From: Clostridiales bacterium
Lineage (GTDB): Bacteria > Bacillota > Clostridia > Christensenellales > Borkfalkiaceae
Length of the DNA: 55,485 bases
Assembly (NCBI GenBank): GCA_015069565.1
Contig: SVIJ01000004.1
Location: forward strand, 1-55,485
Direction: 5' to 3'
Below, piece by piece: positions 19,627-29,548 of the stretch. Each line of letters begins with the position of its first letter. Positions within the stretch are counted from its first letter, which is position 1. The translations under genes were made by a program, and so were the position numbers. Under the pieces are notes generated by a model. The model was not told the DNA's origin. It was given only the letters and a program-made list of their open reading frames with translations, and ran no database searches.

Positions 19627-20820
19627 ATGAAAGTTTTGGTTATCAATTCGGGAAGCTCTTCTTTGAAATATCAGCTCATTGATATGGAAACCGAAGGCGT
19701 AATTGCCAAAGGTCTTTGCGAAAGAATCGGGATTGAAGGCTCGAAGCTTACGCATAAAGCAAACGGCAAGGAGCTTGAAAGAACGGAACCGATGCCCACG
19801 CACAACGAAGCGGTTGCGATGGTGCTTTCTGCGCTTACGGACGCGGAATACGGCGTTATCTCGTCGATGGACGAGATTGACGCGGTGGGTCACCGCGTGG
19901 TTGCGTCTGCGGAAACCTTTAAGAAAACGACGCTTGTCACGGCAGAAGCACTTGAAAAGCTGAAAGCGATTGAAGATATGGCGCCTTTGCATAATCCTGC
20001 GGCACTCATCGGGATCAATGCTTGCCTTGCGGCAATGCCTGGTAAGCCTATGGGTATGGTTTTCGATACTGGCTTCCATTTTACGATGCCCGAGCACGCG
20101 TATATGTACGCGATCGACTACGATCACTACGACAAGTATAAAATTCGTCGTTATGGCTACCACGGCACAAGCCATAAGTTCGTTTCTCAGGAAGCGGCAA
20201 AATATCTTGGCAAAAAGCCCGAAGAACTGAAAATTATTACCTGTCACTTGGGCAACGGCTCGTCGATTTCGGCGGTTGACGGCGGCAAGTGTATTGATAC
20301 GTCTATGGGCTTCACGCCGCTTGCAGGCGTTCCTATGGGTACGAGAACGGGGGATATCGACTTTGGCGCGGCGGAATACGTTGCAAAGAAGGAAGGCTGG
20401 GATATCGCAACGACGCTTACCTATTTGAACAAAAAGTGCGGTATGGCAGGTCTTTCGGGCGTTTCGAGCGATTTCCGTGATTTGACAAAGGCGGCTGCGG
20501 AAGGCAATCACCGCGCACAGCTTGCGCTTGACGTATTCAACTATAACTGCAAAAAGTACGTTGGCGCTTACGCGGCGGCGATGAACGGCGTGGATTGTAT
20601 TGTGTTTACGGCAGGCGTCGGGGAAAACACCCCGTCCGTGCGCGCGGCAATCTGCGAAAATATGCAATATTTGGGCTTGGAAATCGACCAAGCAAAGAAT
20701 GCGGAAAAGAACAACGGCGCAATCCGCGATATTACGGGCAAGAACTCTAAGGTAAAGGTTTTAATCATTCCTACCAACGAAGAGCTTGTAATTGCAAGAG
20801 AAACCGTGGAATTGTTATAA
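19627..20820 (+). CDS. ackA: Acetate kinase
   Basis: VLVINSGSSSLKYQLI, HRVVASAETF, GYHGTSHKFVSQEA, CHLGNGSSISAV, FTAGVGENTPSVR. Confidence 0.97.
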   Translation: MKVLVINSGSSSLKYQLIDMETEGVIAKGLCERIGIEGSKLTHKANGKELERTEPMPTHNEAVAMVLSALTDAEYGVISSMDEIDAVGHRVVASAETFKKTTLVTAEALEKLKAIEDMAPLHNPAALIGINACLAAMPGKPMGMVFDTGFHFTMPEHAYMYAIDYDHYDKYKIRRYGYHGTSHKFVSQEAAKYLGKKPEELKIITCHLGNGSSISAVDGGKCIDTSMGFTPLAGVPMGTRTGDIDFGAAEYVAKKEGWDIATTLTYLNKKCGMAGLSGVSSDFRDLTKAAAEGNHRAQLALDVFNYNCKKYVGAYAAAMNGVDCIVFTAGVGENTPSVRAAICENMQYLGLEIDQAKNAEKNNGAIRDITGKNSKVKVLIIPTNEELVIARETVELL

Positions 20821-20847
20821 AAATTCCCATTTTTAGAGCGAAAAAAA

Positions 20848-20876
20848 GTTGACAAAGTTATTCAAATATACTATAC
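20848..20876 (+). promoter_or_regulatory. Promoter of yceD-like/rpmF operon
   Basis: TTGACA-N17-TATACT. Confidence 0.7.
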
Positions 20877-20895
20877 TTATCAACGTCAGTTTATG

Positions 20896-21309
20896 ATGAA
20901 CATTGATATTCGAAAACTAAATTCGCAAAAATCCTATTTTGGCGAGATGTCTTTTTCCTACGATGCGCCTGAAAAGCTGTTGGCGATTCCGTCTGCGAGC
21001 TTTGATGGTCCTGTTAGCGTCACGTTTACCTACGATTTGTACGAAGACAATGCCTTCGAAATTCATGGAACGGTGCGCTACAAGCTGAAAGGGGAATGCT
21101 CGCGATGCTTAAAGCCCGTAGAAACGGTTGTGGAAGGGGAATTGAGCGCGTTATTTGAACCAAAAAAGGACGCGGAAGATTATAGCTATTTCGGCAGTAT
21201 CGTCGATATTACGCAAGCTGTGGACGACGCAATCGTTTTCAGCCTTCCGTTCAATCTTTCTTGCGAAAGTGAATGCGAGCCCATTCAATATTCATCTGAA
21301 ACGAAATAA
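20896..21309 (+). CDS. DUF177/YceD-family protein
   Basis: CSRCLKPVETVVEGELSALF and position directly upstream of rpmF. Confidence 0.8.
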   Translation: MNIDIRKLNSQKSYFGEMSFSYDAPEKLLAIPSASFDGPVSVTFTYDLYEDNAFEIHGTVRYKLKGECSRCLKPVETVVEGELSALFEPKKDAEDYSYFGSIVDITQAVDDAIVFSLPFNLSCESECEPIQYSSETK

Positions 21310-21342
21310 TTACGAGAATAATATAAGAATAGAGGTGTTAAG

Positions 21343-21534
21343 ATGGCAGTACCTAAGAGTAAACAATCCAAGAGCAGAACGAACAAGAGATTCGCAAACT
21401 ACAAGGCAACGGCAGCAACGTTGGTTGAATGCCCTCATTGCCACGAACTGAAAGAAGCGCACAAGGTTTGCGCGGCTTGCGGTTATTATGATGGCAAGGA
21501 AGTAGTTGCTCAAAAAGAAGAAGCGAACAACTAA
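21343..21534 (+). CDS. rpmF: 50S ribosomal protein L32
   Basis: MAVPKSKQSKSRTNKR, CPHCHELKEAHKVCAACGYYDGKEV. Confidence 0.97.
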   Translation: MAVPKSKQSKSRTNKRFANYKATAATLVECPHCHELKEAHKVCAACGYYDGKEVVAQKEEANN

Positions 21535-21557
21535 TTTTCGTCTAACAAGCATGTTTA

Positions 21558-21586
21558 GGCGGGCTGCGTTATGCGCCCGCTTTTTT
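21558..21586 (+). terminator. Terminator after rpmF
   Basis: GGCGGGC-TGCGTTATGC-GCCCGC-TTTTTT. Confidence 0.85.
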
Positions 21587-21607
21587 GCGTTATATCCAAA
21601 AATTAAA

Positions 21608-21665
21608 ATTAACCAAAGTTAATATTTATATTTTACTTGCTTTTTGTGCGCATTTTTGCTATACT
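21608..21665 (+). promoter_or_regulatory. copA promoter with candidate operator
   Basis: Inverted repeat ATTAAC-CAAA-GTTAAT (21608-21623) upstream of TTGCTT-N17-TATACT (21637-21665). Confidence 0.5.
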
Positions 21666-21684
21666 AAGTAGGCAGGAGCAAATT

Positions 21685-24156
21685 ATGAAAGAAAAATATT
21701 CTATTTTTGGAATGACCTGTTCGGCGTGTTCCGCAGGAATCGAGCGAACGGTGAAAAAATTGAACGGCATACGTTTTGTCGAAGTATCTTTGATGGGAGA
21801 AAGTATGCTTGTCGAATACGATGAAGGGGAAGTTTCCGCAGAGCAAATTTGCAAAGCCGTTAAAGGGCTTGGATACGGAATTCAGCCGTATGATGAAAAG
21901 AAACTTGCCAAAAAGGAAGCGCAGCCCGATAGAATGAAGTGGCGGTTTTGGGTATCCTTGGCTGTATTATTGCCGCTTATGTACTGCTCCATGGGCGGTA
22001 TGCTTGGTTTGCCTGCGCTGGCGGCGTCTATCAATTATCCGATCCAAGCGGTTTTGTCTTTGGCGATTATTGTTTTGAATTTCAAGTTTTTCTCATCGGG
22101 CGCAAAAGCACTTTGGAAGCGTGTGCCGAACATGGATACGCTCGTTGCGCTTGGCTCGGCGGTTTCGTGGGTATATAGCGCGGTACTCACCGTTTTGCAT
22201 TACGTGGACGGAAGAGAGCCGCATATGTATTTTGAATCGGCGGCGATGATTTTGGTGCTCGTCACCCTTGGGAAATGGCTGGAAGAAAAATCCAAACGCA
22301 AGACGGGCGACGAAGTGGAAAAGCTGATTGCCTTAATGCCGAATACCGTCACGGTAGAAAGGGGCGGCGTCGAAAGAATAATCACCTTTTCGGAAATTGT
22401 CGTTGGGGATATTTTGATTGTCCGTCAAGGGGATTATATTCCCGTGGACGGAAAGATTGTGGAAGGTCACGCCTTTGTCGATCGTGCGGCAATTACTGGC
22501 GAAAGCTTGCCGATTGAGCTTTCCGAAGGCGGGAAGGTGACGGGCTCGGACATTGTAAAGAGTGGGTACGTAAAAGTGCTTGCCGAACGAGTCGGCGCGG
22601 ATACGACCCTTTCCCAAATTGTCAAAATGGTCAAGGAAGCGGGGGCGAGCAAAGCGCCGCTTCAAAAAATTGCGGATAAAATTGCGGGCGTATTCGTGCC
22701 GATTGTTTGTATGCTGGCGCTCCTTACGTTTGCCATTTGGCTCGGCTCGACGGGGGACGTTGGGACGGCGGCGAATTATGCTATCAGCGTGCTTGTGATC
22801 TCTTGTCCTTGCTCGCTCGGGCTTGCAACTCCCGTTGCGGTGATGGCGGCAACAGGTCGCGGTATGTCACTCGGCGTTTTGTATAAGGACGCGGAAGCCT
22901 TGCAAAAGGCGAAGGACGTAAATTGCGTGCTTCTCGATAAGACGGCAACCTTGACGGTTGGTGAACCAAAAGTGACCGATTTTGTCTGCTTAAACGGCGA
23001 AAACAAACAGCTTTTGGGGATTGCCTACGCGATAGAAAGCCATTCCAACCATCCGCTTGCAGAGTGTATCAAACGCTACGCAGAAGAAAAAGGTTATTCT
23101 TCCGTTTCGGTGGAAGATTACCGCTATGAAACGGGTATGGGCGCGGTGGCAAGGCTTGGCGGAAGTACCTATTCGCTGGGCAATCGTAAATTACTTGGCG
23201 CGATTGATGCAAAAAATGCTCAACGGCTTGAAACGGAATATTCCAAGCAGGGAAAAACGGTCGTATTTTTAGCGAATGAGAAAAAATTGCTTGCTGTATT
23301 TGCGATAGCGGATACCTTGAAAGAGAGTAGTATCGACGCCGTAAAGAGTTTGAAGGAACAAGGCGTTCGCGTAGCGATGCTTACGGGGGACGTTGAAAAC
23401 GTAGCGGCGGCGATTGCGGAAAAGGTTGGAATTGACGAATATTTTGCGGAAGCTTTGCCTGTGGATAAGGCAAAAGCTGTTGAACGGGTGCAGTCGGTTG
23501 GCGGTTTTGTTGCGATGGTCGGCGACGGTATCAACGATAGCCCCGCCTTGAAAGCGGCTGACGTCGGCGTAGCGATGGGGACGGGTACGGATATTGCGAT
23601 TGACAGTGCGGACGTTGTCTTGGCTCGTGGCGATCTTTGCGCGCTTTCGACAATGATTTCATTGAGTAAGGCAACCGTTCGAAATATTAAGCAAAATCTG
23701 TTTTGGGCGTTCTTTTACAACGTAATTGCCATTCCCGTTGCGGCAGGCGCGTTTGCATGGGCGCACATACACTTGAATCCCATGATAGCGGCAGCATGTA
23801 TGAGTTTAAGCTCTCTTTTCGTGGTGACAAACGCCTTGCGGCTGATGCGTTTTGGCAGGAAAAAATCGACAGATGCGCAAGCATCGACTTGTGATTGTAG
23901 CTTTGAAAAAGAAGAAAAAATAGAGGAGTATACAAACATGAAAAAGGTATTAAAAATCGAAGGTATGATGTGTAAGCATTGCGTGGCGCACGTGACGAAG
24001 GCGCTTACAGGCGTTCAAGGCGTAGAAAGCGTGGAAGTTTCCCTTGAAAATGGAACGGCAACCGTTGTTTCCGCCGTGGAAATTCCCGACGAAGACTTGC
24101 AAAGCGTGGTTGTGGACGCAGGCTATGAAGTGCTTGGGATAGAAATGATAAAATAA
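21685..24156 (+). CDS. copA: Copper-type P1B ATPase with N- and C-terminal HMA domains
   Basis: GMTCSAC, TGES, CPC (SCPCSLGLATP), DKTATLT, HPLAE, GDGINDSPALKAADVG; C-terminal GMMCKHC HMA. Confidence 0.93.
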   Translation: MKEKYSIFGMTCSACSAGIERTVKKLNGIRFVEVSLMGESMLVEYDEGEVSAEQICKAVKGLGYGIQPYDEKKLAKKEAQPDRMKWRFWVSLAVLLPLMYCSMGGMLGLPALAASINYPIQAVLSLAIIVLNFKFFSSGAKALWKRVPNMDTLVALGSAVSWVYSAVLTVLHYVDGREPHMYFESAAMILVLVTLGKWLEEKSKRKTGDEVEKLIALMPNTVTVERGGVERIITFSEIVVGDILIVRQGDYIPVDGKIVEGHAFVDRAAITGESLPIELSEGGKVTGSDIVKSGYVKVLAERVGADTTLSQIVKMVKEAGASKAPLQKIADKIAGVFVPIVCMLALLTFAIWLGSTGDVGTAANYAISVLVISCPCSLGLATPVAVMAATGRGMSLGVLYKDAEALQKAKDVNCVLLDKTATLTVGEPKVTDFVCLNGENKQLLGIAYAIESHSNHPLAECIKRYAEEKGYSSVSVEDYRYETGMGAVARLGGSTYSLGNRKLLGAIDAKNAQRLETEYSKQGKTVVFLANEKKLLAVFAIADTLKESSIDAVKSLKEQGVRVAMLTGDVENVAAAIAEKVGIDEYFAEALPVDKAKAVERVQSVGGFVAMVGDGINDSPALKAADVGVAMGTGTDIAIDSADVVLARGDLCALSTMISLSKATVRNIKQNLFWAFFYNVIAIPVAAGAFAWAHIHLNPMIAAACMSLSSLFVVTNALRLMRFGRKKSTDAQASTCDCSFEKEEKIEEYTNMKKVLKIEGMMCKHCVAHVTKALTGVQGVESVEVSLENGTATVVSAVEIPDEDLQSVVVDAGYEVLGIEMIK
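23938..24156 (+). CDS. Possible internally initiated CopZ-like chaperone (in frame with copA)
   Basis: AGGAG at 23924-23928, 9-nt spacer, ATG at 23938; product MKKVLKIEGMMCKHCVAHVTKAL... is a complete HMA domain. Confidence 0.45.
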   Translation: MKKVLKIEGMMCKHCVAHVTKALTGVQGVESVEVSLENGTATVVSAVEIPDEDLQSVVVDAGYEVLGIEMIK

Positions 24157-24239
24157 ACCATCACTCGACAAATTAAGACGAAAAGCGCATGAAAAACTGT
24201 GATACGCTCCGTATACGAACACATTACGGAGGTGTACAT

Positions 24240-24578
24240 ATGTCACAAATGTTGCTTTTGGATAAACGCACACAGGGGCTGATCGAAGATTACGTACCGC
24301 AAGGGGAGATCTTGGAAGGCATTGTGTGCTTTTTTTCCGTTTTTTCCGATTATACACGGGTGAAAATTCTTTGCGCTTTGGCGATCAGTGAGCTTTGCGT
24401 GACCGATCTTTCCCGAATTTTAGGAATCAACCAAACGACCGTTTCTCACCAACTGCGTTTTTTGAAAAGTGCAGGGATTGTCAAGTGCTGTCGGCAGGGG
24501 AAAATTATCTTTTATTCCTTGACGAACGATAGCATCAACGACGTACTTTTGAAAGGAATTGAGTTTTTAGGCTGCTGA
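24240..24578 (+). CDS. ArsR-family winged-helix regulator
   Basis: SDYTRVKILCALAISELCVTDLSRILGINQTTVSHQLRFLKSAGIVKCCRQGKIIFYSL; RBS GGAGG. Confidence 0.88.
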   Translation: MSQMLLLDKRTQGLIEDYVPQGEILEGIVCFFSVFSDYTRVKILCALAISELCVTDLSRILGINQTTVSHQLRFLKSAGIVKCCRQGKIIFYSLTNDSINDVLLKGIEFLGC

Positions 24579-24685
24579 GCGGTATTTTTTTTCTTTTTTT
24601 CTCTTGCAAAACGCCGCTATTTGTGGTATACTGATATTATCAGTAAGTATGCACGCTTGCAAGTTTGCGCATAGGTGGATTGTCT

Positions 24686-26494
24686 GTGGGAAAATTACAG
24701 GAAAAACTGAAATTATTGCCAGATAGCCCTGGCGTATACATCATGCTCGATAAAGACGGCGTGGTGATTTACGTTGGCAAGGCAAGAGTGCTGAAAAACC
24801 GCGTTCGGCAATATTTCCACGGCTCGGCAAAGCCTTCCAAGGTTGCGGCGATGGTGGAGAATATTGCGGATTTTTCGTATATTATCACCAACACGGAGAT
24901 TGATGCGCTTGCGCTTGAAAATAACCTTATAAAAAAATACAAGCCCAAGTATAACATTCTTTTGAAGGACGATAAAACGTACCCGTATATTAAGGTGCAT
25001 TTTAAGGAAGAGTTTCCGCGCTTTTCGATTACCAGAAAGCTGACGAAGGATGGAAAATATTTCGGTCCGTTTATGGGCGGTATTCGCTGTAAGGATATTT
25101 TGGAGATTCTTTCGTCCGTCTACTCCGTTCGACTTTGTACGACGGCAATCGGCGCGAAGCCGAAAAAGCCCTGTCTTGCCTATCATTTAGGCAAATGTCT
25201 TGCACCGTGCGCGCATGCCTGCTCGCAGGAAGAATACGCGGAAAGGGTAAAGAAAGCGATGGCGTTTTTGGACGGAAATTACGAAGATGCGGAAAGCATT
25301 TTGCAGGAAAAGATGATGGCGTTTGCCGAGAGTGAAGAGTTCGAGCTCGCTATGGAATATCGCGAAAAATTGCAAATGCTCTCGAAGCTCAAATTAAAAC
25401 GTCTTACCGCAATCAACCGTTGTATCAATGCGGACGTGATTGCGCTTTGCTCGGATAAGCTTTACGCATCCGCCAACGTTTTGATTACGCGTAGCGGCAT
25501 TATGCAGGGTGGTAGCAATTATGCCTTGGAAGATGCGTCGATTGCGGATAGCGATGCTTTGACGGCGTTTATTTTGCAATATTATGCGCATAGAGAACCG
25601 CCCGAAGAGCTCATCGTGCAGGATTTTTGCGAAAAGGAGTTGCTTGAAAGGTATTTCCGCGAAAAGCTTGGCAAGAAAACGGAAGTGATTATTGCAAAAG
25701 CGGGCGTTCGAAAACAGTTGCTTGATATGGCGCAAAAGAACGCGGAAGAATATCTTTCCAAGGTCGTTGGCAAAATCGAACACAAGAACGACCGCACGAA
25801 AAACGCCTGCGTAAGATTGCAGGAGTTATTGTCCCTGCCCAAGTATCCACGGCGAATGGAATGCTACGATATTTCCAACGTTTCGGGTGTTGATAAGGTG
25901 GGCTCGATGGTCGTATTCATCGACGGTGAAGCGGACAAAAACGCTTACCGCAGGTTCAAAATCAAGACGGTGGAAGGGGCAAACGATTACGCTTCCCATC
26001 AAGAGATGATGCGCCGCAGGCTTGCAAAGCTTGGAACGGACGAAGAAGAGCGGTTTCCAAAGCCCGATTTAATCATCATCGACGGCGGCAAGGGACAGCT
26101 TTCCGCAATCAAGGAAGTTTTTGACGAGTACGGGATTACGGATATATCCCTGATTTCGCTTGCCGAGCGTGACGAAGAAATTTTCACCTTGGATAGCCCT
26201 GAGAGCATACGCTTGCAAAAGAGCGATTACGTTTTGCAAATGCTGCAACGCATTCGTGACGAAGCGCATAGATTTGCCATCACCTATTTTAGAAGCCTGC
26301 ATTCCAAGCGCAATTTAGCGTCCGTCTTGAACGAGATTGAAGGGGTGGGCGCAAAGAAGCGCGCGGCGCTCTTGGAACGCTTTAAGACGATTGATAAAAT
26401 CATGGATGCGTCGGTGGAAGAGCTTGCCGAAGCGGAAGGCATCGGCGTAGAGCTTGCCAAGAGAGTTTACGAGTATTTTAAGGAAAAACTATAA
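24686..26494 (+). CDS. uvrC: Excinuclease ABC subunit C
   Basis: LPDSPGVYIMLDKDGVVIYVGKARVLKNRVRQYF (GIY-YIG), ECYDISNVSGVDKVGSMVVF, C-terminal HhH. Start is probably the GTG at 24686. Confidence 0.96.
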   Translation: MGKLQEKLKLLPDSPGVYIMLDKDGVVIYVGKARVLKNRVRQYFHGSAKPSKVAAMVENIADFSYIITNTEIDALALENNLIKKYKPKYNILLKDDKTYPYIKVHFKEEFPRFSITRKLTKDGKYFGPFMGGIRCKDILEILSSVYSVRLCTTAIGAKPKKPCLAYHLGKCLAPCAHACSQEEYAERVKKAMAFLDGNYEDAESILQEKMMAFAESEEFELAMEYREKLQMLSKLKLKRLTAINRCINADVIALCSDKLYASANVLITRSGIMQGGSNYALEDASIADSDALTAFILQYYAHREPPEELIVQDFCEKELLERYFREKLGKKTEVIIAKAGVRKQLLDMAQKNAEEYLSKVVGKIEHKNDRTKNACVRLQELLSLPKYPRRMECYDISNVSGVDKVGSMVVFIDGEADKNAYRRFKIKTVEGANDYASHQEMMRRRLAKLGTDEEERFPKPDLIIIDGGKGQLSAIKEVFDEYGITDISLISLAERDEEIFTLDSPESIRLQKSDYVLQMLQRIRDEAHRFAITYFRSLHSKRNLASVLNEIEGVGAKKRAALLERFKTIDKIMDASVEELAEAEGIGVELAKRVYEYFKEKL

Positions 26495-26495
26495 G

Positions 26496-27326
26496 ATGAA
26501 AAAGTTGAAATATCCTTTGATTGTTTCCGATTTCGACGGAACGCTCCTTCGCTCGGACGAAAGGATTGCGGACGAAACGATTTCGGCAATTAAGGCGTAT
26601 CAAAACGCAGGTGGGAACTTTGCCCTTTGCACGGGCAGAACGCTTGCCTCTGCATTGCCGATTGTTCGCGGCTTAGGGCTGACGGGGCTTGTTGCTTGTT
26701 TTCAAGGCTCGGTGGTTGCGGACATTGAAAGCGGAGAGCTTGTCGTCGACGGGTATATGGAAAGGTCGGGCGCGGTTGCCGTTTGCAGGGCGATTGAAGA
26801 GATGGGGTTGCATTTCCACGTCTACGATACGGACGAATACTATTCGAATATGGACGATGCTTGGCTCAAACATTACGAGCGCATCGTCGGCGTGAAAGCA
26901 GTGTTAAAGGAAGACGAGCCATTGTCTGCTTTCGTGGATAAAGGCGCGATTAAGGTACGCAAGATTTTGATTCTTTTACCGCCCGAAGAACGCGAACGAG
27001 TATATAACTGCTTATGCACGGAATTTGGGGAAGAATATTACGTCACGTACAGCGCGGCGTTTTTGGTGGAAATTACCAACCGCGCCTATTCAAAGGCAAC
27101 TGCCTTAGAAAAGATTGCACAGTATTATTCGGTCTTGCCCGAAGATACGATTGCCGTAGGCGATAGCTTGAACGACTTGCCGATGATCGAGCGCGCAGGG
27201 CTTGGCATCGCCGTTGGGAACGCCGAAGCTGCCTTAAAATCAAAGGCAAACGTTGCGCTTGCATATTCGAACGACGAAGACGCTATCGGTGAAATAATCC
27301 GCCGTTATACGGGTTTGGAAGCATAA
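26496..27326 (+). CDS. Cof-type HAD-IIB hydrolase
   Basis: VSDFDGTLLRSDERI, CTGRTL, GDSLNDLPMIERAGLGIAVGNA. Confidence 0.88.
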   Translation: MKKLKYPLIVSDFDGTLLRSDERIADETISAIKAYQNAGGNFALCTGRTLASALPIVRGLGLTGLVACFQGSVVADIESGELVVDGYMERSGAVAVCRAIEEMGLHFHVYDTDEYYSNMDDAWLKHYERIVGVKAVLKEDEPLSAFVDKGAIKVRKILILLPPEERERVYNCLCTEFGEEYYVTYSAAFLVEITNRAYSKATALEKIAQYYSVLPEDTIAVGDSLNDLPMIERAGLGIAVGNAEAALKSKANVALAYSNDEDAIGEIIRRYTGLEA

Positions 27327-27346
27327 AGAACACAAAGGAAAAAACG

Positions 27347-29548
27347 ATGTTAGAAATTTTAGCTCCGAGCGGAAATGAAGAGTGCGCGGAAGTTGCGATT
27401 GCAAACGGCGCAGATGCGATATATCTTGGATATACCGCTTTTTCGGCGCGTGACGGAGCGGAAAATTTCGACGACGAAGGACTTTTGCGGATTTTGCGCA
27501 AAGCGCATTTTTCAGGCGTGAAGGTATACGTTGCAATGAACACCGCAGTCAAAGAGAAGGAGCTGAATACGTTCTTAAAAACGCTTATAAAGCTTTGGAC
27601 GGCAGGCGTTGACGCTATTATCATGCAGGATTTATTGCTTGGAAAATACGTCCATTCTCTCTATCCTGAAATCGTTTTGCACGCCAGCACGCAGGCTGGG
27701 ATTTGTAGCGAATACGGCGCAAAGCTTGCCAAGGAATACGGATTTTCTCGCGTAATCTTGGCGCGTGAAACGCCGCTTGCGGAAATTGCAAAAATTACAA
27801 AAATCATCGAAACGGAAGTTTTCGTACAAGGCGCGCTCTGTACCTGTTTTTCTGGTCAATGCTATTTTTCGTCCTTCGTTGGGGGGAATAGCGGCAATCG
27901 CGGCAGATGCAAACAGCCTTGCCGCAAGCGTTATTCTTATAACCGCGCAGGCTTTGAAGAAAAGGCATACGCCCTTTCTCTTTCCGATTTGTCGGTGGGA
28001 GAAGAAATTCAAAAGCTTATTGACGTTGGCGTTCTTTCCTTTAAGATTGAAGGGCGTATGCGCCGCAAGGAATACGTAGGCGCGGCAGTTCGATATTATC
28101 GCGAAATTCTAGACGGGAAAGCTACTTTTGACACGCTTTCCGATTTGAAACGCACCTACAATCGCGGCAATTATACAAAGGGGCTTGCGTTCGGGCAGGA
28201 CAAGCGGTTTTTATCCCGCGCCGTGCAAGGCCACATCGGGGAAAAGGTGGGCGTTGTCAAGTTCGAAAAAGGCAAGTTCTTGGTGGAGAGCAGTTTTCAA
28301 GCCCAACAGGGTGACGCCTTTAAGATTTTGCGCGACGGAAAGGAAATCGGCGGCGCGGTGTTCGGCGGAAGGTTTGGGCGCGGATTTTCTCTCTTTTCTA
28401 AAAGCCGATTGATGAACGGCGACAGCGTTTTCGTGACTACGGATACGGCAGTGAATGCACGCGTCGTGGACGGTCAGCCAAGAAAATACCCCCTTTCTTT
28501 GCGCTTGTGTTTTTCAGTTGGCGAATACGCCATAGCCGAAGGGGACGGAATTGTAATGCGCTCGGAAGAGCCGCTCGCGGCGGCTTCGTCTAGTCCGCTT
28601 ACCGTAAAGGACGTTCAAGCGAGTTTCTTAAAGACGGACGGCTTGCCGATAGAAATAACCTTTGAAGACGTTTCCATCGACGGGGATGTGTTTATGCCCA
28701 AATCCCAACTGAATGCCTTCCGTAGAACGTTTTATGAACGTCTGTCTACAAAGCTTGTCAACGGTGGGCGTGGAGCCCTGATTGAAAAATGGAGTATTCC
28801 TGTTTTCCAAGGGGAAAATGCGAAGGTGGCGGTTATCAGCAACGCCTTTGATGGGTTTGACTGCGACGTTGCCGTCTATAAACCGCAGGATTATCGTGCG
28901 GACTTGCCACATGGCTTTTTGACTTTGAATGCGGAAAAGTACCTGTATCTACCGCCGTTCCATACGTCCGAAGATATCGAAAGAGTTTCGGCTTTGGTAA
29001 AAGAAAACAGCTTGGACGGGATTTATGCGGATAGCTATGAAGGGCTTTATCTTGCCAAAGAACTTGGTTGTAAGCTCTTTGCAGGTACGGGCTTTAATTT
29101 GACCAACCCGATTGCGCTTTCGCAGGTTTATAACGAAGTCGAGTATTACGCAATCTCTAAGGAGCTTTCCGACAAAGAAGGTACAGGGCTTGTTTCCGAT
29201 AAGGCGTTTTGCCTTTCGTCGGGGGATATCAAGATTATGGACCTTTGCTATTGTCCGTTTGGGAAAACCTGCAACCGTTGCGATAAAAATGATACGTACG
29301 TTTTGACGGACGAAAACGGCAGGGCGTTCCCCGTGCGCCGTTTCGTGGATAGCAGGGGCGAATGTAAGTTTGAAGTATTCAACTGTGCAAGCCTCATCGG
29401 TAAGGGTTTGGTTGGCGCAGGTCAACTGATAGAATGTACCACCCAAGAGCGCAAAGGTTTAGCGGTGCAGGCAAAGGACAACGAAGGGCAGCAAAAATCG
29501 GTCTACCCGACCTATACGTCGGGGCATACCAAAAACGGAGTGTTATAA
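27347..29548 (+). CDS. Peptidase U32 family protein
   Basis: LEILAPSGNEECAEVAIANGADAIYLG, EVFVQGALCTCFSGQCYFSS, GNRGRCKQPCRKRY. Confidence 0.92.
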   Translation: MLEILAPSGNEECAEVAIANGADAIYLGYTAFSARDGAENFDDEGLLRILRKAHFSGVKVYVAMNTAVKEKELNTFLKTLIKLWTAGVDAIIMQDLLLGKYVHSLYPEIVLHASTQAGICSEYGAKLAKEYGFSRVILARETPLAEIAKITKIIETEVFVQGALCTCFSGQCYFSSFVGGNSGNRGRCKQPCRKRYSYNRAGFEEKAYALSLSDLSVGEEIQKLIDVGVLSFKIEGRMRRKEYVGAAVRYYREILDGKATFDTLSDLKRTYNRGNYTKGLAFGQDKRFLSRAVQGHIGEKVGVVKFEKGKFLVESSFQAQQGDAFKILRDGKEIGGAVFGGRFGRGFSLFSKSRLMNGDSVFVTTDTAVNARVVDGQPRKYPLSLRLCFSVGEYAIAEGDGIVMRSEEPLAAASSSPLTVKDVQASFLKTDGLPIEITFEDVSIDGDVFMPKSQLNAFRRTFYERLSTKLVNGGRGALIEKWSIPVFQGENAKVAVISNAFDGFDCDVAVYKPQDYRADLPHGFLTLNAEKYLYLPPFHTSEDIERVSALVKENSLDGIYADSYEGLYLAKELGCKLFAGTGFNLTNPIALSQVYNEVEYYAISKELSDKEGTGLVSDKAFCLSSGDIKIMDLCYCPFGKTCNRCDKNDTYVLTDENGRAFPVRRFVDSRGECKFEVFNCASLIGKGLVGAGQLIECTTQERKGLAVQAKDNEGQQKSVYPTYTSGHTKNGVL

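Noticed and set aside
18976-20691. 571-aa minus-strand ORF antisense to pta-ackA
   Set aside because: Fully antisense to two well-conserved genes; Arg/His/Asn-rich composition typical of the complement of this codon usage; no recognisable motif.
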